Origin: Metapseudomonas resinovorans DSM 21078
GTDB taxonomy: Bacteria > Pseudomonadota > Gammaproteobacteria > Pseudomonadales > Pseudomonadaceae
Reading direction: 5' to 3'
Assembly (NCBI RefSeq): GCF_000423545.1
Contig: NZ_AUIE01000005.1
Coordinates: forward strand, 62,001-126,000
DNA: 64,000 bases
Positions 26,850-37,887 of this stretch are shown piece after piece. The notes beneath the pieces were generated by a model. It searched no databases and had not been told where the DNA came from. It saw only the letters and a list, made by a program, of their open reading frames with translations. The position numbers and the translations under genes are program-made. The first letter of the stretch is position 1. Each line of letters starts with the position of its first letter.

Positions 26850-28268
26850 ATGGCCACACAACTTCAAGAAAGCCGCTCAGCACGCTTTGCCATGCGTTGC
26901 TCGAACTGGGCGGAACGCTGGTTCCCTGATTCCTGGGTCTTTGCCGCAGTCGCCGTTCTGCTGGTGACGGTCGCTACCCTGGCGATGGGCGCGCCGGCCA
27001 GCCAGGCCGCCAAAGCCTTTGGCGACGGATTCTGGAGCCTGATCCCCTTCACCATGCAGATGGCCTTCGTGGTCATTGGCGGCTATGTGGTTGCCAGCTC
27101 CGGCCCGGCTTCGCGCCTGATCGACCTGCTGGCCCGCGTGCCGAAGAACGGACGCTCGGCCGTGTGCTGGGTAGCGCTGATCTCCATGGTGGCGTCGCTG
27201 CTGAACTGGGGCCTGTCCCTGGTGTTCGGCGGCCTGCTGGTGCGTGCCCTGGCCCGCCGTGAAGAACTGAAGATGGACTACCGCGCCGCCGGTGCCGCCG
27301 CCTACCTGGGGCTGGGCGCCGTGTGGGCCCTTGGCCTGTCTTCGTCGGCCGCGCAGTTGCAGGCCAACCCGGCCAGCCTGCCGCCGTCGATCCTCGCCAT
27401 CACCGGCGTGATTCCCTTCACCGAAACCATCTTCCTCTGGCAGTCGGGTGTGATGCTGCTGGCGCTGATGGTGGTGTCCCTGGTAATCGCCTACATGACC
27501 GCGCCCAGCGCCGCCAGCGCGCGTGATGCCAAGTCCTGCGGCGTTGACCCGAGCTTCACCGCGCCGCAGCAAGTCAAACCGACCCGCCCGGGCGAATGGC
27601 TGGAACACAGTCCGCTGCTGATCATCCTGCTGGTGGTGCTGGCCGGTGGTTGGCTGGCCCAGGAGTTCGCCAGCAAGCCGGCGATCACCGCCATTTCCGG
27701 CCTGAACACCTACAACCTACTGTTCATCATGGCGGGCGCGCTGCTGCACTGGCGTCCGCGCAGCTTCCTCGATGCCGTGACCCGAGCGGTGCCCACCACC
27801 ACGGGCGTGCTGATCCAGTTTCCGCTGTACGGTTCCATCGCTGCGATCATGACCACGGTCAATGGCAGCGACGGCCAGACCCTGGCCCACCACATCTCCA
27901 CCTTCTTCGTGCAGATCGCCAACCACGACACCTACGCGCTGCTGATGGGCGTGTACTCCGCCGTGCTGGGCTTCTTCATCCCGTCCGGTGGCGGCAAGTG
28001 GATCATCGAGGCGCCCTACGTGATGCAGGTGGCGAACGAACTGCAGTACCACCTGGGCTGGTCGGTGCAGATCTACAACGCCGCCGAGGCGCTGCCGAAC
28101 CTCATCAACCCCTTCTACATGCTGCCGCTGCTGGGCGTGCTGGGCCTGAAGGCGCGCGACCTGATCGGCTTTTCCTTCGTCCAGTTGCTGGTGCATATCC
28201 CGCTGGTGCTGGTGCTGCTGTGGGGCCTGGGCAAGACGCTGGCCTACATTCCGCCGGTCATGCCCTGA
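26850..28268 (+). CDS. atoE: Short-chain fatty acid permease AtoE
   Basis: 472 residues with about 12 membrane helices. The AtoE-family SLLNWGLSLVFGGLLVRALARR and GFFIPSGGGKWIIEAPYVM stretches are visible. It imports short-chain acids such as acetoacetate and butyrate across the inner membrane. ATG at 26850 follows CCCGAGG. Last gene of the acetoacetate cluster, closed by a double hairpin. Confidence 0.9.
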   Translation: MATQLQESRSARFAMRCSNWAERWFPDSWVFAAVAVLLVTVATLAMGAPASQAAKAFGDGFWSLIPFTMQMAFVVIGGYVVASSGPASRLIDLLARVPKNGRSAVCWVALISMVASLLNWGLSLVFGGLLVRALARREELKMDYRAAGAAAYLGLGAVWALGLSSSAAQLQANPASLPPSILAITGVIPFTETIFLWQSGVMLLALMVVSLVIAYMTAPSAASARDAKSCGVDPSFTAPQQVKPTRPGEWLEHSPLLIILLVVLAGGWLAQEFASKPAITAISGLNTYNLLFIMAGALLHWRPRSFLDAVTRAVPTTTGVLIQFPLYGSIAAIMTTVNGSDGQTLAHHISTFFVQIANHDTYALLMGVYSAVLGFFIPSGGGKWIIEAPYVMQVANELQYHLGWSVQIYNAAEALPNLINPFYMLPLLGVLGLKARDLIGFSFVQLLVHIPLVLVLLWGLGKTLAYIPPVMP

Positions 28269-28279
28269 CGTTTCGACTC

Positions 28280-28327
28280 GGGGGTGACCCTCACCCCCAG
28301 CCCCTCTCCATGCCACGGAGAGGGGCT
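28280..28327. terminator. Double hairpin after atoE (repeat family C)
   Basis: GGGGGTGA-CCC-TCACCCCC (28280-28298) is followed directly by AGCCCCTCTCC (28299-28309) pairing with GGAGAGGGGCT (28317-28327). Both stems are perfect. There is no T-run. The CCCCTCTCC element recurs at 32415-32464, 37674-37718, 58786-58886 and 61682-61709. Confidence 0.6.
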
Positions 28328-28435
28328 CGTGCCTGACCGCCCGCGCTAGCCCAGCAGTCGGCACGAACAATCCCCGCCTCCCTCCAGGCGAGGGGCAGTG
28401 AAGATCGTTGGCCCCGGAACGGGGCCAACTTGCCA

Positions 28436-28494
28436 CTTCTTTACGCTTTCTTGATGCCCCCGCGCTCCCTCTGGGCTCGTTCCTTTACGCCCTC
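28436..28494 (+). promoter_or_regulatory. Possible KdpE-binding repeats upstream of kdpF
   Basis: Two direct copies of CTTTACGC context, CTTCTTTACGCTTTC (28436-28450) and GTTCCTTTACGCCCTC (28479-28494), lie 44 bases apart, about four helical turns, and end 53 bases before kdpF. The first, with its C-rich downstream part, resembles the T-rich/TTTACAC/C-rich KdpE site of E. coli. Inference only. Confidence 0.35.
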
Positions 28495-28546
28495 CGTTCC
28501 GACAATGGCTCCACGGCGGCATAGACCGCATTCAGGAGCACAAGCA

Positions 28547-28636
28547 ATGAGCATTCTCGACGGGGTGTCCCTGGTTCTGGCCATGGGACTTTTCATTTAT
28601 TTGCTGGTCGCGCTGCTGCGCGCCGAGCGCGGCTAG
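28547..28636 (+). CDS. kdpF: KdpF, small subunit of the Kdp potassium ATPase
   Basis: 29 residues, a single hydrophobic helix ([20 protein letters not shown]), exactly the usual KdpF size. ATG at 28547 has AGGAG upstream. It lies 8 bases before kdpA and stabilises the KdpABC complex in the inner membrane. Confidence 0.92.
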   Translation: MSILDGVSLVLAMGLFIYLLVALLRAERG

Positions 28637-28644
28637 GAGGCCAC

Positions 28645-30345
28645 ATGCAACTTCAGGACATCGGCCTCATCCTGGCCTTCTTCGTGCTAGTGCTGGCGCC
28701 GGCACCTTTCCTCGGACGCTTCTTCTACCGGGTGATGGAGGGACAACGCACCTTCCTGACCCCGGTTTTCTCGCCCGTCGAGCGTTTCTGCTACCGGGTC
28801 TCAGGCGTCGACTCCGAGCGTGAGCAGGACTGGAAGACCTACGCACTGGCCCTGGTGGCCTTTTCCCTCGCCAGCCTGGTCGTTCTGTTCTCCATCCTCA
28901 TGCTGCAAGGTGCATTGCCGCTGAACCCGCAGAAATTGCCGGGCCTGGAGTGGAGCCTGGCGTTCAACACTGCCGTCAGCTTCATGACCAATACCAACTG
29001 GCAGGCCTACAGCGGTGAAGCCAGCCTGAGTTACTTCAGCCAGATGGTCGGCCTGGGCGTGCAGAACTTCGTCAGCCCTGCTGTCGGCCTGGCCGTACTG
29101 GTCGTGTTCTGCCGCGGTATTGCCCGTCGTTCGACCGACAGCATCGGCAACTTCTGGGTCGACCTGACTCGCGCGACCCTCTACGTGCTGCTGCCGCTGT
29201 GCCTGCCGCTGGCGCTGTTCCTGGTCTGGCAGGGCGTTCCGCAAAGCTTCTTCGACTACGCCCATGCGGTGACCCTGCAGGGCGCCGACCAGAGCATCCC
29301 GCTGGGGCCTGCCGCCAGCCAGATCGCCATCAAGCAACTGGGCACCAACGGTGGCGGCTTCTTCGGCGTCAACTCGGCGCACCCGTTCGAGAACCCCACG
29401 GCCTGGAGCAACCTGCTGGAGATGGCTTCCATCATCCTGATCCCGGCGGCCCTGGTGTTCACCTTCGGCCACTACGTCAAGGACCTGCGTCAGAGCCGTG
29501 CGCTGCTGGCCTGCATGCTGGTGCTGTTCGTCATCGGCCTGGGCGTGACCCTGTACAGCGAATACCAGCCGAACCCGGCCCTGGCTGCACTGCCGATCGA
29601 GCAGAGCGGTTCGCTGGAAGGCAAGGAAAGTCGCCTCGGTATCGCCGCTTCGGCGCTCTGGGCCGTGACCACCACCGCGGCGTCCAACGGTTCGGTCAAC
29701 GCCATGCATGACAGCTTCAGTGCCCTGGGCGGCATGATCCCGATGTTCAACATGATGCTCGGCGAGATCATCTTTGGCGGCGTTGGTGCTGGCCTCTACG
29801 GCATGCTGCTGTTCGTGCTGATCGCCGTGTTCCTCGCCGGCCTGATGATCGGCCGCACCCCGGAATACCTCGGCAAAAAGCTGGAGGCTCGCGAAGTGCG
29901 TCTGCTGGTGGCGACCCTGCTGGTGATGCCGGTTGGCGTGCTGGTGTTCTGCGGCCTGGCCATCAGCCTGGCGGGCCCGGCGGCTTCCATCACCAACCCC
30001 GGCGCCCACGGCTTCAGCCAGGCCCTGTATGCCTACACCTCGGGTACCGCCAACAACGGTTCGGCCTTCGCCGGCTTCGGCGCCAACACGCCGTTCCATA
30101 ACGTGTTGATCGGCCTTGCCATGATTCTCGGCCGCTTCGGCTACATCCTCCCGGTGCTGGCCATCGCCGGCAGTCTGGCTGCGAAGAAGCGCGCGCCGCT
30201 TGGCGCCAACAGCTTCCCCACCCATGGTCCGCTGTTCGTCACCTTGCTGATCCTGACCATTCTGCTGGTCGGCGGCCTGACCTTCCTGCCGGCGTTGGCC
30301 CTTGGGCCGATCGCTGAACACCTCGCGTTGATCCAGGGCTTCTAA
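28645..30345 (+). CDS. kdpA: Potassium-transporting ATPase, K+-binding channel subunit KdpA
   Basis: 566 residues with about 10-12 membrane helices and four pore-loop regions: [46 protein letters not shown] and [12 protein letters not shown]. These carry the selectivity-filter glycines. It selects K+ and passes it to KdpB. ATG at 28645 follows TAGGAGG. Part of the kdpFABC operon. Confidence 0.96.
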   Translation: MQLQDIGLILAFFVLVLAPAPFLGRFFYRVMEGQRTFLTPVFSPVERFCYRVSGVDSEREQDWKTYALALVAFSLASLVVLFSILMLQGALPLNPQKLPGLEWSLAFNTAVSFMTNTNWQAYSGEASLSYFSQMVGLGVQNFVSPAVGLAVLVVFCRGIARRSTDSIGNFWVDLTRATLYVLLPLCLPLALFLVWQGVPQSFFDYAHAVTLQGADQSIPLGPAASQIAIKQLGTNGGGFFGVNSAHPFENPTAWSNLLEMASIILIPAALVFTFGHYVKDLRQSRALLACMLVLFVIGLGVTLYSEYQPNPALAALPIEQSGSLEGKESRLGIAASALWAVTTTAASNGSVNAMHDSFSALGGMIPMFNMMLGEIIFGGVGAGLYGMLLFVLIAVFLAGLMIGRTPEYLGKKLEAREVRLLVATLLVMPVGVLVFCGLAISLAGPAASITNPGAHGFSQALYAYTSGTANNGSAFAGFGANTPFHNVLIGLAMILGRFGYILPVLAIAGSLAAKKRAPLGANSFPTHGPLFVTLLILTILLVGGLTFLPALALGPIAEHLALIQGF

Positions 30346-30354
30346 GGGAGATCG

Positions 30355-32409
30355 ATGATGAATGCCCCCATGCAGGCGCTCAAAGGCGCCAAGCAGCAAC
30401 CCAAGACCTCCTTCGCCGCGCTGTGGAAACCGGCGCTGCGCCAGGCCTTCGTCAAGCTGGACCCGCGCCAGCTGGTACGTTCGCCGGTGATCCTGGTGGT
30501 CGAGCTGACCGCGGTGCTGACCACCGTTCTTTGCTTCATCCCCAACCCGGCGGTGAGCACCGGCCTGGCCGTGCAGATCGCCCTCTGGCTGTGGTTCACC
30601 GTGCTCTTCGCCAACTTCGCCGAAGCCTTGGCCGAGGGGCGTGGCAAGGCCCGCGCCGACAGCCTGCGTGCCGGTAGCCAGGGCCTGACCGCGCGCCGCC
30701 GCAAGGCCAATGGCCAGTTCGAGACCGTTCCGGCCGCCAGCCTGCGTCGTGGTGACGTGGTGCGGGTTGAAGCCGGTGAGCTGATCCCCGGTGATGGTGA
30801 AGTGATCGAAGGCATCGCTGCGGTCAACGAAGCGGCCATCACGGGCGAATCGGCGCCGGTGATCCGCGAGTCCGGTGGCGACCGTTCCGCCGTCACCGGC
30901 AACACCCGCATCGTTTCCGACTGGCTGCTGGTGAAAGTCACCGCCAACCCCGGCGAGTCCACGCTGGACCGGATGATCGCCCTGGTGGAAGGCGCCAAGC
31001 GCCAGAAAACCCCCAACGAGGTGGCGCTGGACATCCTGCTGCTCGGCCTGACGCTGATCTTCCTGTTGGTGGTGGCTACCCTGCAGCCCTTCGCCCGCTA
31101 TGCCGGTGGCGACCTGCCGCTGGTCTATCTGGTAGCGCTGCTGGTGACCCTGATCCCCACTACCATCGGCGGCCTGCTGTCGGCCATCGGCATCGCCGGC
31201 ATGGACCGCCTGGTGCGCCTGAACGTGATCGCCAAGTCCGGTCGCGCGGTGGAAGCCGCCGGTGACGTGCATGTGCTGCTGTTGGACAAGACCGGCACCA
31301 TCACCTTCGGAAACCGCCGTTGCAGCGCGATGATCAAGGCCCCCGGCGTGGCCGGCAAAGAACTCTCCGACGCCGCGCTGCTGGCTTCGCTCGCCGACGA
31401 GACGCCGGAAGGCAAGTCCATCGTCGAATACCTGCGCGCGCTGCACGCCATGCAGGAGCCGGCCCGCGACGAGATTACCGTCATTCCCTTCACCGCCGAG
31501 ACCCGTCTCTCCGGCGCCGACTGGGCTGGCCACAGCTACCGCAAGGGTGCTGTGGATGCGGTACTCGACTGGGTCGGCATGGCTCGCGAGGACATGCCGG
31601 CGCCGCTGGCCCGCGAAATCGAGAAGATCGCCCAGAGTGGCGGCACGCCGCTGCTGGTGGCGGCCGACGGCAAACTGCTGGGGGCCATCCACCTCAAGGA
31701 CGTGGTCAAGCCTGGCATCCGTGATCGCTTCGCCGAACTGCGCCAGATGGGCATCCGCACCGTGATGGTGACCGGCGACAACCCGCTGACCGCTGCCGCC
31801 ATCGCCGCCGAGGCCGGGGTGGACGACGTGATCGCCGAAGCCACGCCGGAGAAGAAGCTGGCGCGCATCCGCCAGGAGCAGGGCGAAGGCAAGATGGTCG
31901 CCATGTGCGGCGACGGCGCCAACGACGCACCGGCGCTGGCCCAGGCCGACGTGGGTCTGGCCATGAACGACGGCACCCAGGCCGCTCGCGAGGCTGCCAA
32001 CCTGGTGGACCTGGATTCCGACCCCACCAAGCTGCTCGACGTGGTGCAGGTGGGCAAGGAACTGCTGGTGACCCGTGGCGCGCTCACCACCTTCTCGGTG
32101 GCCAACGACGTCGCCAAGTACTTCGCCATCCTCCCGGCGCTGTTCGCCGGCATCTACCCGCAACTGGGTGTGCTGAACATCATGGAGCTGGCCAGCCCGC
32201 AAAGCGCCATCCTCTCGGCCATCGTGTTCAACGCGCTGATCATCATCGGCCTGATTCCGCTGGCCTTGCGCGGGGTGCGGGTGCAGGCCGCGGACGCCGC
32301 CAGCCTGCTGCGCCGCAACCTGCTGATCTACGGCCTGGGCGGCATCGTCGCGCCCTTCGTCGGCATCAAGCTGATCGACGTCCTGCTCAACGCAGTGGGA
32401 CTGGTGTGA
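30355..32409 (+). CDS. kdpB: Potassium-transporting P-type ATPase, KdpB
   Basis: 684 residues. The P-type ATPase phosphorylation motif LLDKTGTIT has Asp311. TGES is in [11 protein letters not shown], and the hinge motif is [16 protein letters not shown]. Seven membrane helices flank the actuator and catalytic domains. It hydrolyses ATP to drive K+ uptake. Starts 9 bases after kdpA; an 86-base gap with two hairpins separates it from kdpC. Confidence 0.96.
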   Translation: MMNAPMQALKGAKQQPKTSFAALWKPALRQAFVKLDPRQLVRSPVILVVELTAVLTTVLCFIPNPAVSTGLAVQIALWLWFTVLFANFAEALAEGRGKARADSLRAGSQGLTARRRKANGQFETVPAASLRRGDVVRVEAGELIPGDGEVIEGIAAVNEAAITGESAPVIRESGGDRSAVTGNTRIVSDWLLVKVTANPGESTLDRMIALVEGAKRQKTPNEVALDILLLGLTLIFLLVVATLQPFARYAGGDLPLVYLVALLVTLIPTTIGGLLSAIGIAGMDRLVRLNVIAKSGRAVEAAGDVHVLLLDKTGTITFGNRRCSAMIKAPGVAGKELSDAALLASLADETPEGKSIVEYLRALHAMQEPARDEITVIPFTAETRLSGADWAGHSYRKGAVDAVLDWVGMAREDMPAPLAREIEKIAQSGGTPLLVAADGKLLGAIHLKDVVKPGIRDRFAELRQMGIRTVMVTGDNPLTAAAIAAEAGVDDVIAEATPEKKLARIRQEQGEGKMVAMCGDGANDAPALAQADVGLAMNDGTQAAREAANLVDLDSDPTKLLDVVQVGKELLVTRGALTTFSVANDVAKYFAILPALFAGIYPQLGVLNIMELASPQSAILSAIVFNALIIIGLIPLALRGVRVQAADAASLLRRNLLIYGLGGIVAPFVGIKLIDVLLNAVGLV

Positions 32410-32414
32410 ACTAG

Positions 32415-32464
32415 CCCCCTCTCCCTCTGGGAGAGGGGCCGGGGGTGAGGGTTTCTCACCCCCG
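32415..32464. repeat. Double hairpin between kdpB and kdpC (repeat family C)
   Basis: CCCCTCTCCC (32416-32425) pairs with GGGAGAGGGG (32429-32438). Then CGGGGGTGAG (32440-32449) pairs with CTCACCCCCG (32455-32464). Both are perfect 10-bp stems within a single operon, so they may affect mRNA decay or read-through between kdpB and kdpC. Confidence 0.75.
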
Positions 32465-32495
32465 CAAGACTTAGATTTCCCGCGAGGAACTGAAT

Positions 32496-33047
32496 ATGCT
32501 TAGCCAACTCCGCCCAGCCATAAGTCTTCTGGCCCTGATGACCCTGATCACCGGCGTCGCCTATCCGCTCACCGTTACCGGCATTGCCCAACTGGCCTTC
32601 CCCGAGCAGGCCAACGGCAGCCTGGTGCATGACGCCAAGGGCGAGGTGCGCGGCAGCTCGTTGCTGGCGCAGAACTTCGACGGCCCCGAGTGGTTCCAGC
32701 CGCGCCCGTCGGCCGCAAGCTTTGCCACCGTAGCCAGCGGCGCCAGCAACCTGGCGCCGAGCAACCCGGCCCTGGCCGAGCGCATCAACAAGGACGCGCA
32801 CCGCCTGGCCACCGAAGGCCACGGCAAGGTGCCCATGGCCCTGGTCACCACATCGGGCAGCGGCCTCGATCCGCACCTGCCGCCGTCGGCGGCGCGTTTC
32901 CAGATTGCGCGCATCTCGGCCGAACGCAGCCTGCCGGCCGATTCCCTGGAACGACTGGTGGAACAACACACCGAGCGGCCCCTGATCGGTCCGGCGGTGG
33001 TCAACGTACTGGCCCTGAACACAGCGTTGAATGAGATGACTCGATGA
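32496..33047 (+). CDS. kdpC: Potassium-transporting ATPase, KdpC subunit
   Basis: 183 residues: one N-terminal membrane helix ([19 protein letters not shown]) and a periplasmic domain with FNGPEWF-like [24 protein letters not shown] and [20 protein letters not shown], all KdpC hallmarks. It assists K+ binding by the complex. Its stop overlaps the kdpD start by ATGA. Confidence 0.95.
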   Translation: MLSQLRPAISLLALMTLITGVAYPLTVTGIAQLAFPEQANGSLVHDAKGEVRGSSLLAQNFDGPEWFQPRPSAASFATVASGASNLAPSNPALAERINKDAHRLATEGHGKVPMALVTTSGSGLDPHLPPSAARFQIARISAERSLPADSLERLVEQHTERPLIGPAVVNVLALNTALNEMTR

Positions 33048-35692
33048 GTGATGCGCAGCGCGCCGATGCGCTTCTGGCCGAGATGCCCCAGGGAGGGCGC
33101 GGCCGACTGAAAGTCTTCCTCGGCGCCGCACCTGGCGTGGGCAAGACCTACGCCATGCTGCAGGCCGCCCAGGCGCAACTGCGCCAGGGCGTCGACCTGC
33201 GCGCCGCCGTGGTGGAAACCCATGGTCGCGCCGAGACCGAAGCCATGCTCGCCGGACTGCCGCAGCAACCGCTGCGGCGTTTCGATTACCGCGGCATGCA
33301 ACTGACCGAGATGGACCTGGACGGCATCCTCGCCCGTCCGCCGCGCCTGGCCCTGGTGGACGAGCTGGCCCATACCAATGCCCCCGGCAGCCGTCACGCC
33401 AAGCGCTGGCAGGATGTGCAGGAGCTGCTCGACGCCGGCATCGACGTCTACACCACCGTCAACGTCCAGCACCTGGAAGCGCTCAACGACCAGGTGCATG
33501 ACATCACCGGCGTGCAGGTACGCGAGACCTTGCCGGACTGGGTCCTGCAGGAGGCTGACGAAATCCTCCTGGTCGACCTGCCGCCGCGCGAACTGCTCGA
33601 ACGCCTGCGCGAAGGCAAGGTCTACGTGCCTGAGCAGGCGCGCGCCGCCATCGACGCCTTCTTCTCCCAGACCAACCTCACCGCCCTGCGCGAGCTGGCC
33701 ATGCAGACTGCCGCTGCACGGGTGGATGCCGACCTCAATCGTCGTTACCGCCAGCGTGGCCTGGAAGCACCGGCTGTGCGCGGGCGGCTGCTGCTAGGTA
33801 TTGATGGTGACCATCAGGCCGAGCGCCTGGTGCGTCATGCCAGCCGGGTGGCCGAGCGGCGCCACCTGCCCTGGTCGGTGGTGCATGTGGACACAGGCGG
33901 AGTGCGCTCGGAAGAGTCTCGCGCCTGTCTGCAAGCAGCTCAGCAACTGGCAGAACGCCTGGGCGGCGAGGTGGTAACCCTGCGTGCCGAATCGGTGGCC
34001 AAGGCCCTGGTCCAGCACGCCAACGAGCGCCGTGCCAGCCTGTTGCTGGTCGGCCGCAGCCGTCAGCGTCTGCGCCGCCGCCTGCTCGGCCGAGGGCTGG
34101 CGGAGCGCTTGCTGCACCTTGGCGAGGGACTGGAAATCAGCGTGCTGGATACCGAAGCTGACCGTCGCCCACCCAGTCCGCGCGCCAGCGATTCTGCGCG
34201 TCTGGTGGACTACGGCCTGGCGGTGCTGGCCGCCATCACCGCCAGCGCCCTGGCCTGGTTGGTGTCCCATTCCCTGGAACTGCCGAACATTTCCCTGGTG
34301 TTCCTCGCCGCCGTGCTGCTGGTTGCGGTTCGCAGCAGCCTGGGACCTGCGCTGCTGTGCGCCGGATTGTCCTTTCTCGCGTACGACTTCCTGTTCATCC
34401 CGCCGACGTTCTCGTTGACCATCGCCCGCCAGGAAGACGTGCTGACGCTGCTGTTCTTCCTGCTGATGGCCGGGCTGACCGGCAACCTGGCCTCGCGCCA
34501 GCGCCGGCAGTTGGATGCCCTGCGTGAAACCCAGTCGGAAACCACGGCATTGCTCGACCTGTCGCGCAAGCTCACCGCCGCAACCGACCGCCAGGCTGTC
34601 CTGAATGTCGCGATTCAACAGTTTGGCGCCTGGACGGATGTGGAGGTTTGCCTGCTTTCCCGAGGCCGCGACGGCATCTGGAAGGTGGAAGCGGGCGTTC
34701 AACGCCTGCTGGCTGACCAGGAGCGGGCAGCGGCGGAATGGTCCTGGCAACACGATCAACCGGCGGGCCTGGGGACCGACACCTTGCCGGGCGGGCGCTG
34801 GTGGTGGCTACCGCTGTCGGGCGAGGAAGGGCCATTGGTGCTGCTGGGCATCAGCCCGCGCGACGAAGCGCCGCTTCCGGCGGGCCGGCGTCGGCTGATC
34901 GCCGCCCTCGGCCAACCGCTGGCCCAGGCCCTGGCCCGTGCCCAGCTGGCCGAAGACTTGGAGGCCGCGCGCCTGCACGGCGAAACCGAACAGTTGCGTA
35001 GTGCATTGCTGGCGTCGGTTTCCCATGACCTGCGTACGCCGCTCACCGCCATGCGCGGCTCCATCGACAGCCTGCTGGCCCTGGGCGAAGCCATTCCCAT
35101 GGCGGACCGCCGCGAGTTGCTGGAAGGCACCCGCGACGAAGCCGAACGCCTGGACCGCTACATCCAGAACCTGCTGGACATGACCCGCCTCGGCCATGGC
35201 GGCCTCAAGCTGGCGCGGGACTGGGTGGCCCCGGTGGACATCGTCGCCAGCGCGCTGCAGCGCCTGCGCCCGGTACTGGCGCCGTTGCAGGTGGAAACCC
35301 GGGTGCCGGAGCAACTACCGCTGCTTTATGTCCACGCCGCGTTGATCGAGCAGGCGCTGGTCAATGTGCTGGAGAATGCTGCGCGCTTCTCGCCCAGCCA
35401 GGGGCGCCTGAGGGTTGCGGTGGAAGCGGACGAAACCGAGCTGCGTTTCTCCGTCAGCGACCAGGGGCCGGGTATTCCGCCGGAAGAGCGCGACAGGATC
35501 TTCGACATGTTCTATACCGCCGCACGGGGTGATCGGGGCGGGCAGGGTACGGGCCTGGGCCTGGCCATCTGCCAGGGCATGGTCGGCGCCCACGGCGGCC
35601 GCGTGACCGTGAGCGACGGCCTGGACAGTCGCGGTGCCACCCTGACCCTGCACCTGCCGCTGCACCCGCAGCCGCAGTTGGAAGAAGAATGA
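33044..35692 (+). CDS. kdpD: Osmosensitive K+ channel sensor histidine kinase KdpD
   Basis: 882 residues. The N-terminal KdpD domain has Walker [14 protein letters not shown] and the [15 protein letters not shown] motif. A universal-stress-protein-like domain (about 250-370) precedes four membrane helices (about 390-490), a GAF-like region, HisKA with His661 in [16 protein letters not shown], and HATPase with [11 protein letters not shown] and [10 protein letters not shown]. It senses K+ limitation and phosphorylates KdpE. It overlaps kdpC by 4 bases. Confidence 0.95.
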   Translation: MSDAQRADALLAEMPQGGRGRLKVFLGAAPGVGKTYAMLQAAQAQLRQGVDLRAAVVETHGRAETEAMLAGLPQQPLRRFDYRGMQLTEMDLDGILARPPRLALVDELAHTNAPGSRHAKRWQDVQELLDAGIDVYTTVNVQHLEALNDQVHDITGVQVRETLPDWVLQEADEILLVDLPPRELLERLREGKVYVPEQARAAIDAFFSQTNLTALRELAMQTAAARVDADLNRRYRQRGLEAPAVRGRLLLGIDGDHQAERLVRHASRVAERRHLPWSVVHVDTGGVRSEESRACLQAAQQLAERLGGEVVTLRAESVAKALVQHANERRASLLLVGRSRQRLRRRLLGRGLAERLLHLGEGLEISVLDTEADRRPPSPRASDSARLVDYGLAVLAAITASALAWLVSHSLELPNISLVFLAAVLLVAVRSSLGPALLCAGLSFLAYDFLFIPPTFSLTIARQEDVLTLLFFLLMAGLTGNLASRQRRQLDALRETQSETTALLDLSRKLTAATDRQAVLNVAIQQFGAWTDVEVCLLSRGRDGIWKVEAGVQRLLADQERAAAEWSWQHDQPAGLGTDTLPGGRWWWLPLSGEEGPLVLLGISPRDEAPLPAGRRRLIAALGQPLAQALARAQLAEDLEAARLHGETEQLRSALLASVSHDLRTPLTAMRGSIDSLLALGEAIPMADRRELLEGTRDEAERLDRYIQNLLDMTRLGHGGLKLARDWVAPVDIVASALQRLRPVLAPLQVETRVPEQLPLLYVHAALIEQALVNVLENAARFSPSQGRLRVAVEADETELRFSVSDQGPGIPPEERDRIFDMFYTAARGDRGGQGTGLGLAICQGMVGAHGGRVTVSDGLDSRGATLTLHLPLHPQPQLEEE

Positions 35693-35739
35693 TTGCAGTA
35701 AATGCGCTCCAGCAGGATACCGATTCAACGAAGGACCCC

Positions 35740-36432
35740 ATGACAACCAACCAACCGACCATCCTCGTCATTGACGACGAAGCGCAGATCCGCAAGTTCC
35801 TGCGCATCAGCCTGGCTGCCCAGGGCTACCGGGTTCTGGAGGGCGCCAATGGCCGCGAAGGGCTGGCCCAGGCGGCATTGGCCAAGCCCGACATGGTGGT
35901 GCTCGACCTCGGCCTGCCGGACATGGACGGCCAGGACGTGCTGCGCGAGCTGCGCGAGTGGTCCCAGGTGCCGGTGCTGGTGCTCTCGGTGCGCGCCAGC
36001 GAGGGCGAGAAGGTGCTGGCCCTGGACGGTGGCGCCAATGACTACGTGACCAAGCCGTTCGGTATTCAGGAGTTCCTCGCCCGCGTGCGGGTGCTGCTGC
36101 GCCAGGGCGCTCCTGGCGAGCAGCAGGAAGCCAGCGTCACCAGCGGCCCGTTGCGGCTGGACTTCGCCTATCGCCGGGTGACCCTGGACAACGAAGACGT
36201 GTCGCTGACCCGCAAGGAGTACGCCGTGCTCGCCCAACTGGCTCGCCACCTCGGCCGGGTGGTCACCCAACAGCAGTTGCTCAAGGACATCTGGGGGCCG
36301 ACCCACGTGGAGGACACCCATTACCTGCGCGTGGTTGTGGGGCACCTGCGCCAGAAGCTCGGCGATGACCCGGCCAACCCGCGCTTCATCATTACCGAAG
36401 CGGGCGTCGGCTATCGGTTGAAAGAGGCCTGA
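35740..36432 (+). CDS. kdpE: KDP operon response regulator KdpE
   Basis: 230 residues: OmpR/PhoB-family receiver with ILVIDDEAQIRKFL, Asp56 in VVLDLGLPDMDG, Lys in VTKPFG, and a C-terminal winged helix (LTRKEYAVLAQLARHLGRVVTQQQLL...ITEAGVGYRLKE). I prefer ATG 35740, preceded by AAGGA, over the ATG at 35689 that overlaps the kdpD stop; both are in frame, and the shorter form fits the KdpE length. Confidence 0.94.
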   Translation: MTTNQPTILVIDDEAQIRKFLRISLAAQGYRVLEGANGREGLAQAALAKPDMVVLDLGLPDMDGQDVLRELREWSQVPVLVLSVRASEGEKVLALDGGANDYVTKPFGIQEFLARVRVLLRQGAPGEQQEASVTSGPLRLDFAYRRVTLDNEDVSLTRKEYAVLAQLARHLGRVVTQQQLLKDIWGPTHVEDTHYLRVVVGHLRQKLGDDPANPRFIITEAGVGYRLKEA

Positions 36433-36512
36433 ACAAGGCTGTGCCGTCACGCCCGCGGCGCGCGTCCAGTGCTCCATGAGCGCGAAGACGCTCTCTCAAC
36501 GGAAGGACCGGC

Positions 36513-37421
36513 ATGCAGCAACTGTTGAACGAAATCCTCGATGAAGTCCGCCCCCTGATCGGCCAGGGCAAGGTCGCCAGCTACATTCCCGCACTCTCCA
36601 GTATCAGCGGGGACCAGCTCGGCATTGCCGTCTACAGCAACGACGGCGAACTCTATTACGCGGGTGACGGCCTGACGCCGTTCTCCATCCAGAGCATCTC
36701 CAAGGTCTTCAGCCTGGTGCAGGCCATCCAGCACTCGGGTGAGGACATCTGGCAGCGCCTGGGGCACGAGCCTTCAGGCCAACCGTTCAACTCGCTGGTG
36801 CAGCTGGAGTTCGAGCGCGGCGTGCCGCGCAACCCCTTCATCAACGCCGGCGCCCTGGTGATCTGCGATATCAACGAATCGCGTTTCGCCGCACCGTCGC
36901 TGTCCATGCGCGACTTCGTCCGGCGCCTGTCGGGCAACCCCCATGTCGTGTCCGATGAAGTGGTGGCCCGTTCCGAGTACCAGCACCGTGCGCGCAACGC
37001 CGCCATGGCCTACCTGATGCAGTCCTTCGGCAACTTCCGCAACGACGTGGAGGCCGTGCTGCACAGCTACTTCCACCACTGCGCGATCCGCATGAGCTGC
37101 GCCGACCTGGCCCTGGCCTTCAGCTTCCTCGCCAACAACGGCGTCAGCCCCCACAGCGGCGAGCAGGTGCTCACCCCGCGCCAGGCCAAGCAGCTGAACG
37201 CCATCATGGCCACCAGCGGCCTCTACGACGAAGCCGGCAACTTCGCCTACCGGGTCGGCCTGCCGGGCAAGAGCGGGGTAGGGGGCGGGATAGTCGCGGT
37301 AGTGCCGGGGCGCTTCACCGTCTGCGTCTGGTCACCGGAACTCAACGAGGCCGGCAATTCGCTGGCGGGCATGGCGGCGCTGGAAAAACTGTCCGAGCGG
37401 ATCGGCTGGTCGATTTTCTAA
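36513..37421 (+). CDS. glsB: Glutaminase (beta-lactamase-fold type)
   Basis: 302 residues, usual for bacterial GlsA/B. The catalytic serine lies in [12 protein letters not shown] (SxxK), with conserved [32 protein letters not shown] and [25 protein letters not shown]. It deaminates glutamine to glutamate in the cytosol. ATG at 36513 follows GGAAGGA. It stands 80 bases after kdpE, perhaps read from the same transcript. Confidence 0.93.
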   Translation: MQQLLNEILDEVRPLIGQGKVASYIPALSSISGDQLGIAVYSNDGELYYAGDGLTPFSIQSISKVFSLVQAIQHSGEDIWQRLGHEPSGQPFNSLVQLEFERGVPRNPFINAGALVICDINESRFAAPSLSMRDFVRRLSGNPHVVSDEVVARSEYQHRARNAAMAYLMQSFGNFRNDVEAVLHSYFHHCAIRMSCADLALAFSFLANNGVSPHSGEQVLTPRQAKQLNAIMATSGLYDEAGNFAYRVGLPGKSGVGGGIVAVVPGRFTVCVWSPELNEAGNSLAGMAALEKLSERIGWSIF

Positions 37422-37887
37422 CCTCCCCCCGACGCACCGGACGCTGCCCGTCCAGAGCCGGGCCGATCTGCACGCCGGCAGCCTTAACGCCACCGGCGCT
37501 CGCCGTCGCTCTCTCCTCATCAGCTATTTTTCGGAATCTCTCTACGCCTCACACCTCGAAACCGCGAGCTTGCGAGGCGTTCGGATGGACACGAGCGAAC
37601 GGTTCGATCCTGCGGATTCTGCCCGGGGCGGCCCTGTAGCCTGCCCAGGATGGCTTGTGCCTAACCGGCGAGAGTCACCCCTCGCCCCGCTTGCGGGAGA
37701 GGGGCCGGGGGAGAGGGCTGCGTCAGGCCGGCACGAAAGCCTGGAAGGCCTGTGCTAGAGAGCTTCCCTCACCGTTGCAACAACCAACGCACACAAAACC
37801 GTGCCGCAGGAGCAGCTTCAAGTCACTGGGACGCCGGTCGCTCGGCCAGCACCCACTGCCTGATCCTCCGCTGCTCGTGCTCAAGCC
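37422..37887. other. Intergenic region with a repeat, no gene
   Basis: About 465 bases between the convergent glsB and BRO-N genes. It contains a family C repeat (37674-37718). Short frames across 37570-38035 are low-complexity and lack ribosome-binding sites. Confidence 0.5.
37674..37718. repeat. Repeat family C (CCCTCGCCCC/GGGAGAGGGG)
   Basis: CACCCCTCGCCCCGC and GCGGGAGAGGGGCCGGGGGA form an imperfect stem resembling the elements after atoE, in kdp and in ydc. Confidence 0.6.

Noticed and set aside
28801-32202. 1133-codon open frame on the minus strand across kdpA-kdpB
   Set aside because: Low-complexity Gln/His/Gly-rich translation antisense to the well-supported kdpA and kdpB; typical of GC-rich shadow frames.
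35689-35739. Upstream ATG for kdpE overlapping the kdpD stop
   Set aside because: Possible, but the ATG at 35740 has AAGGA and gives the usual KdpE N-terminus; kept as an alternative only.
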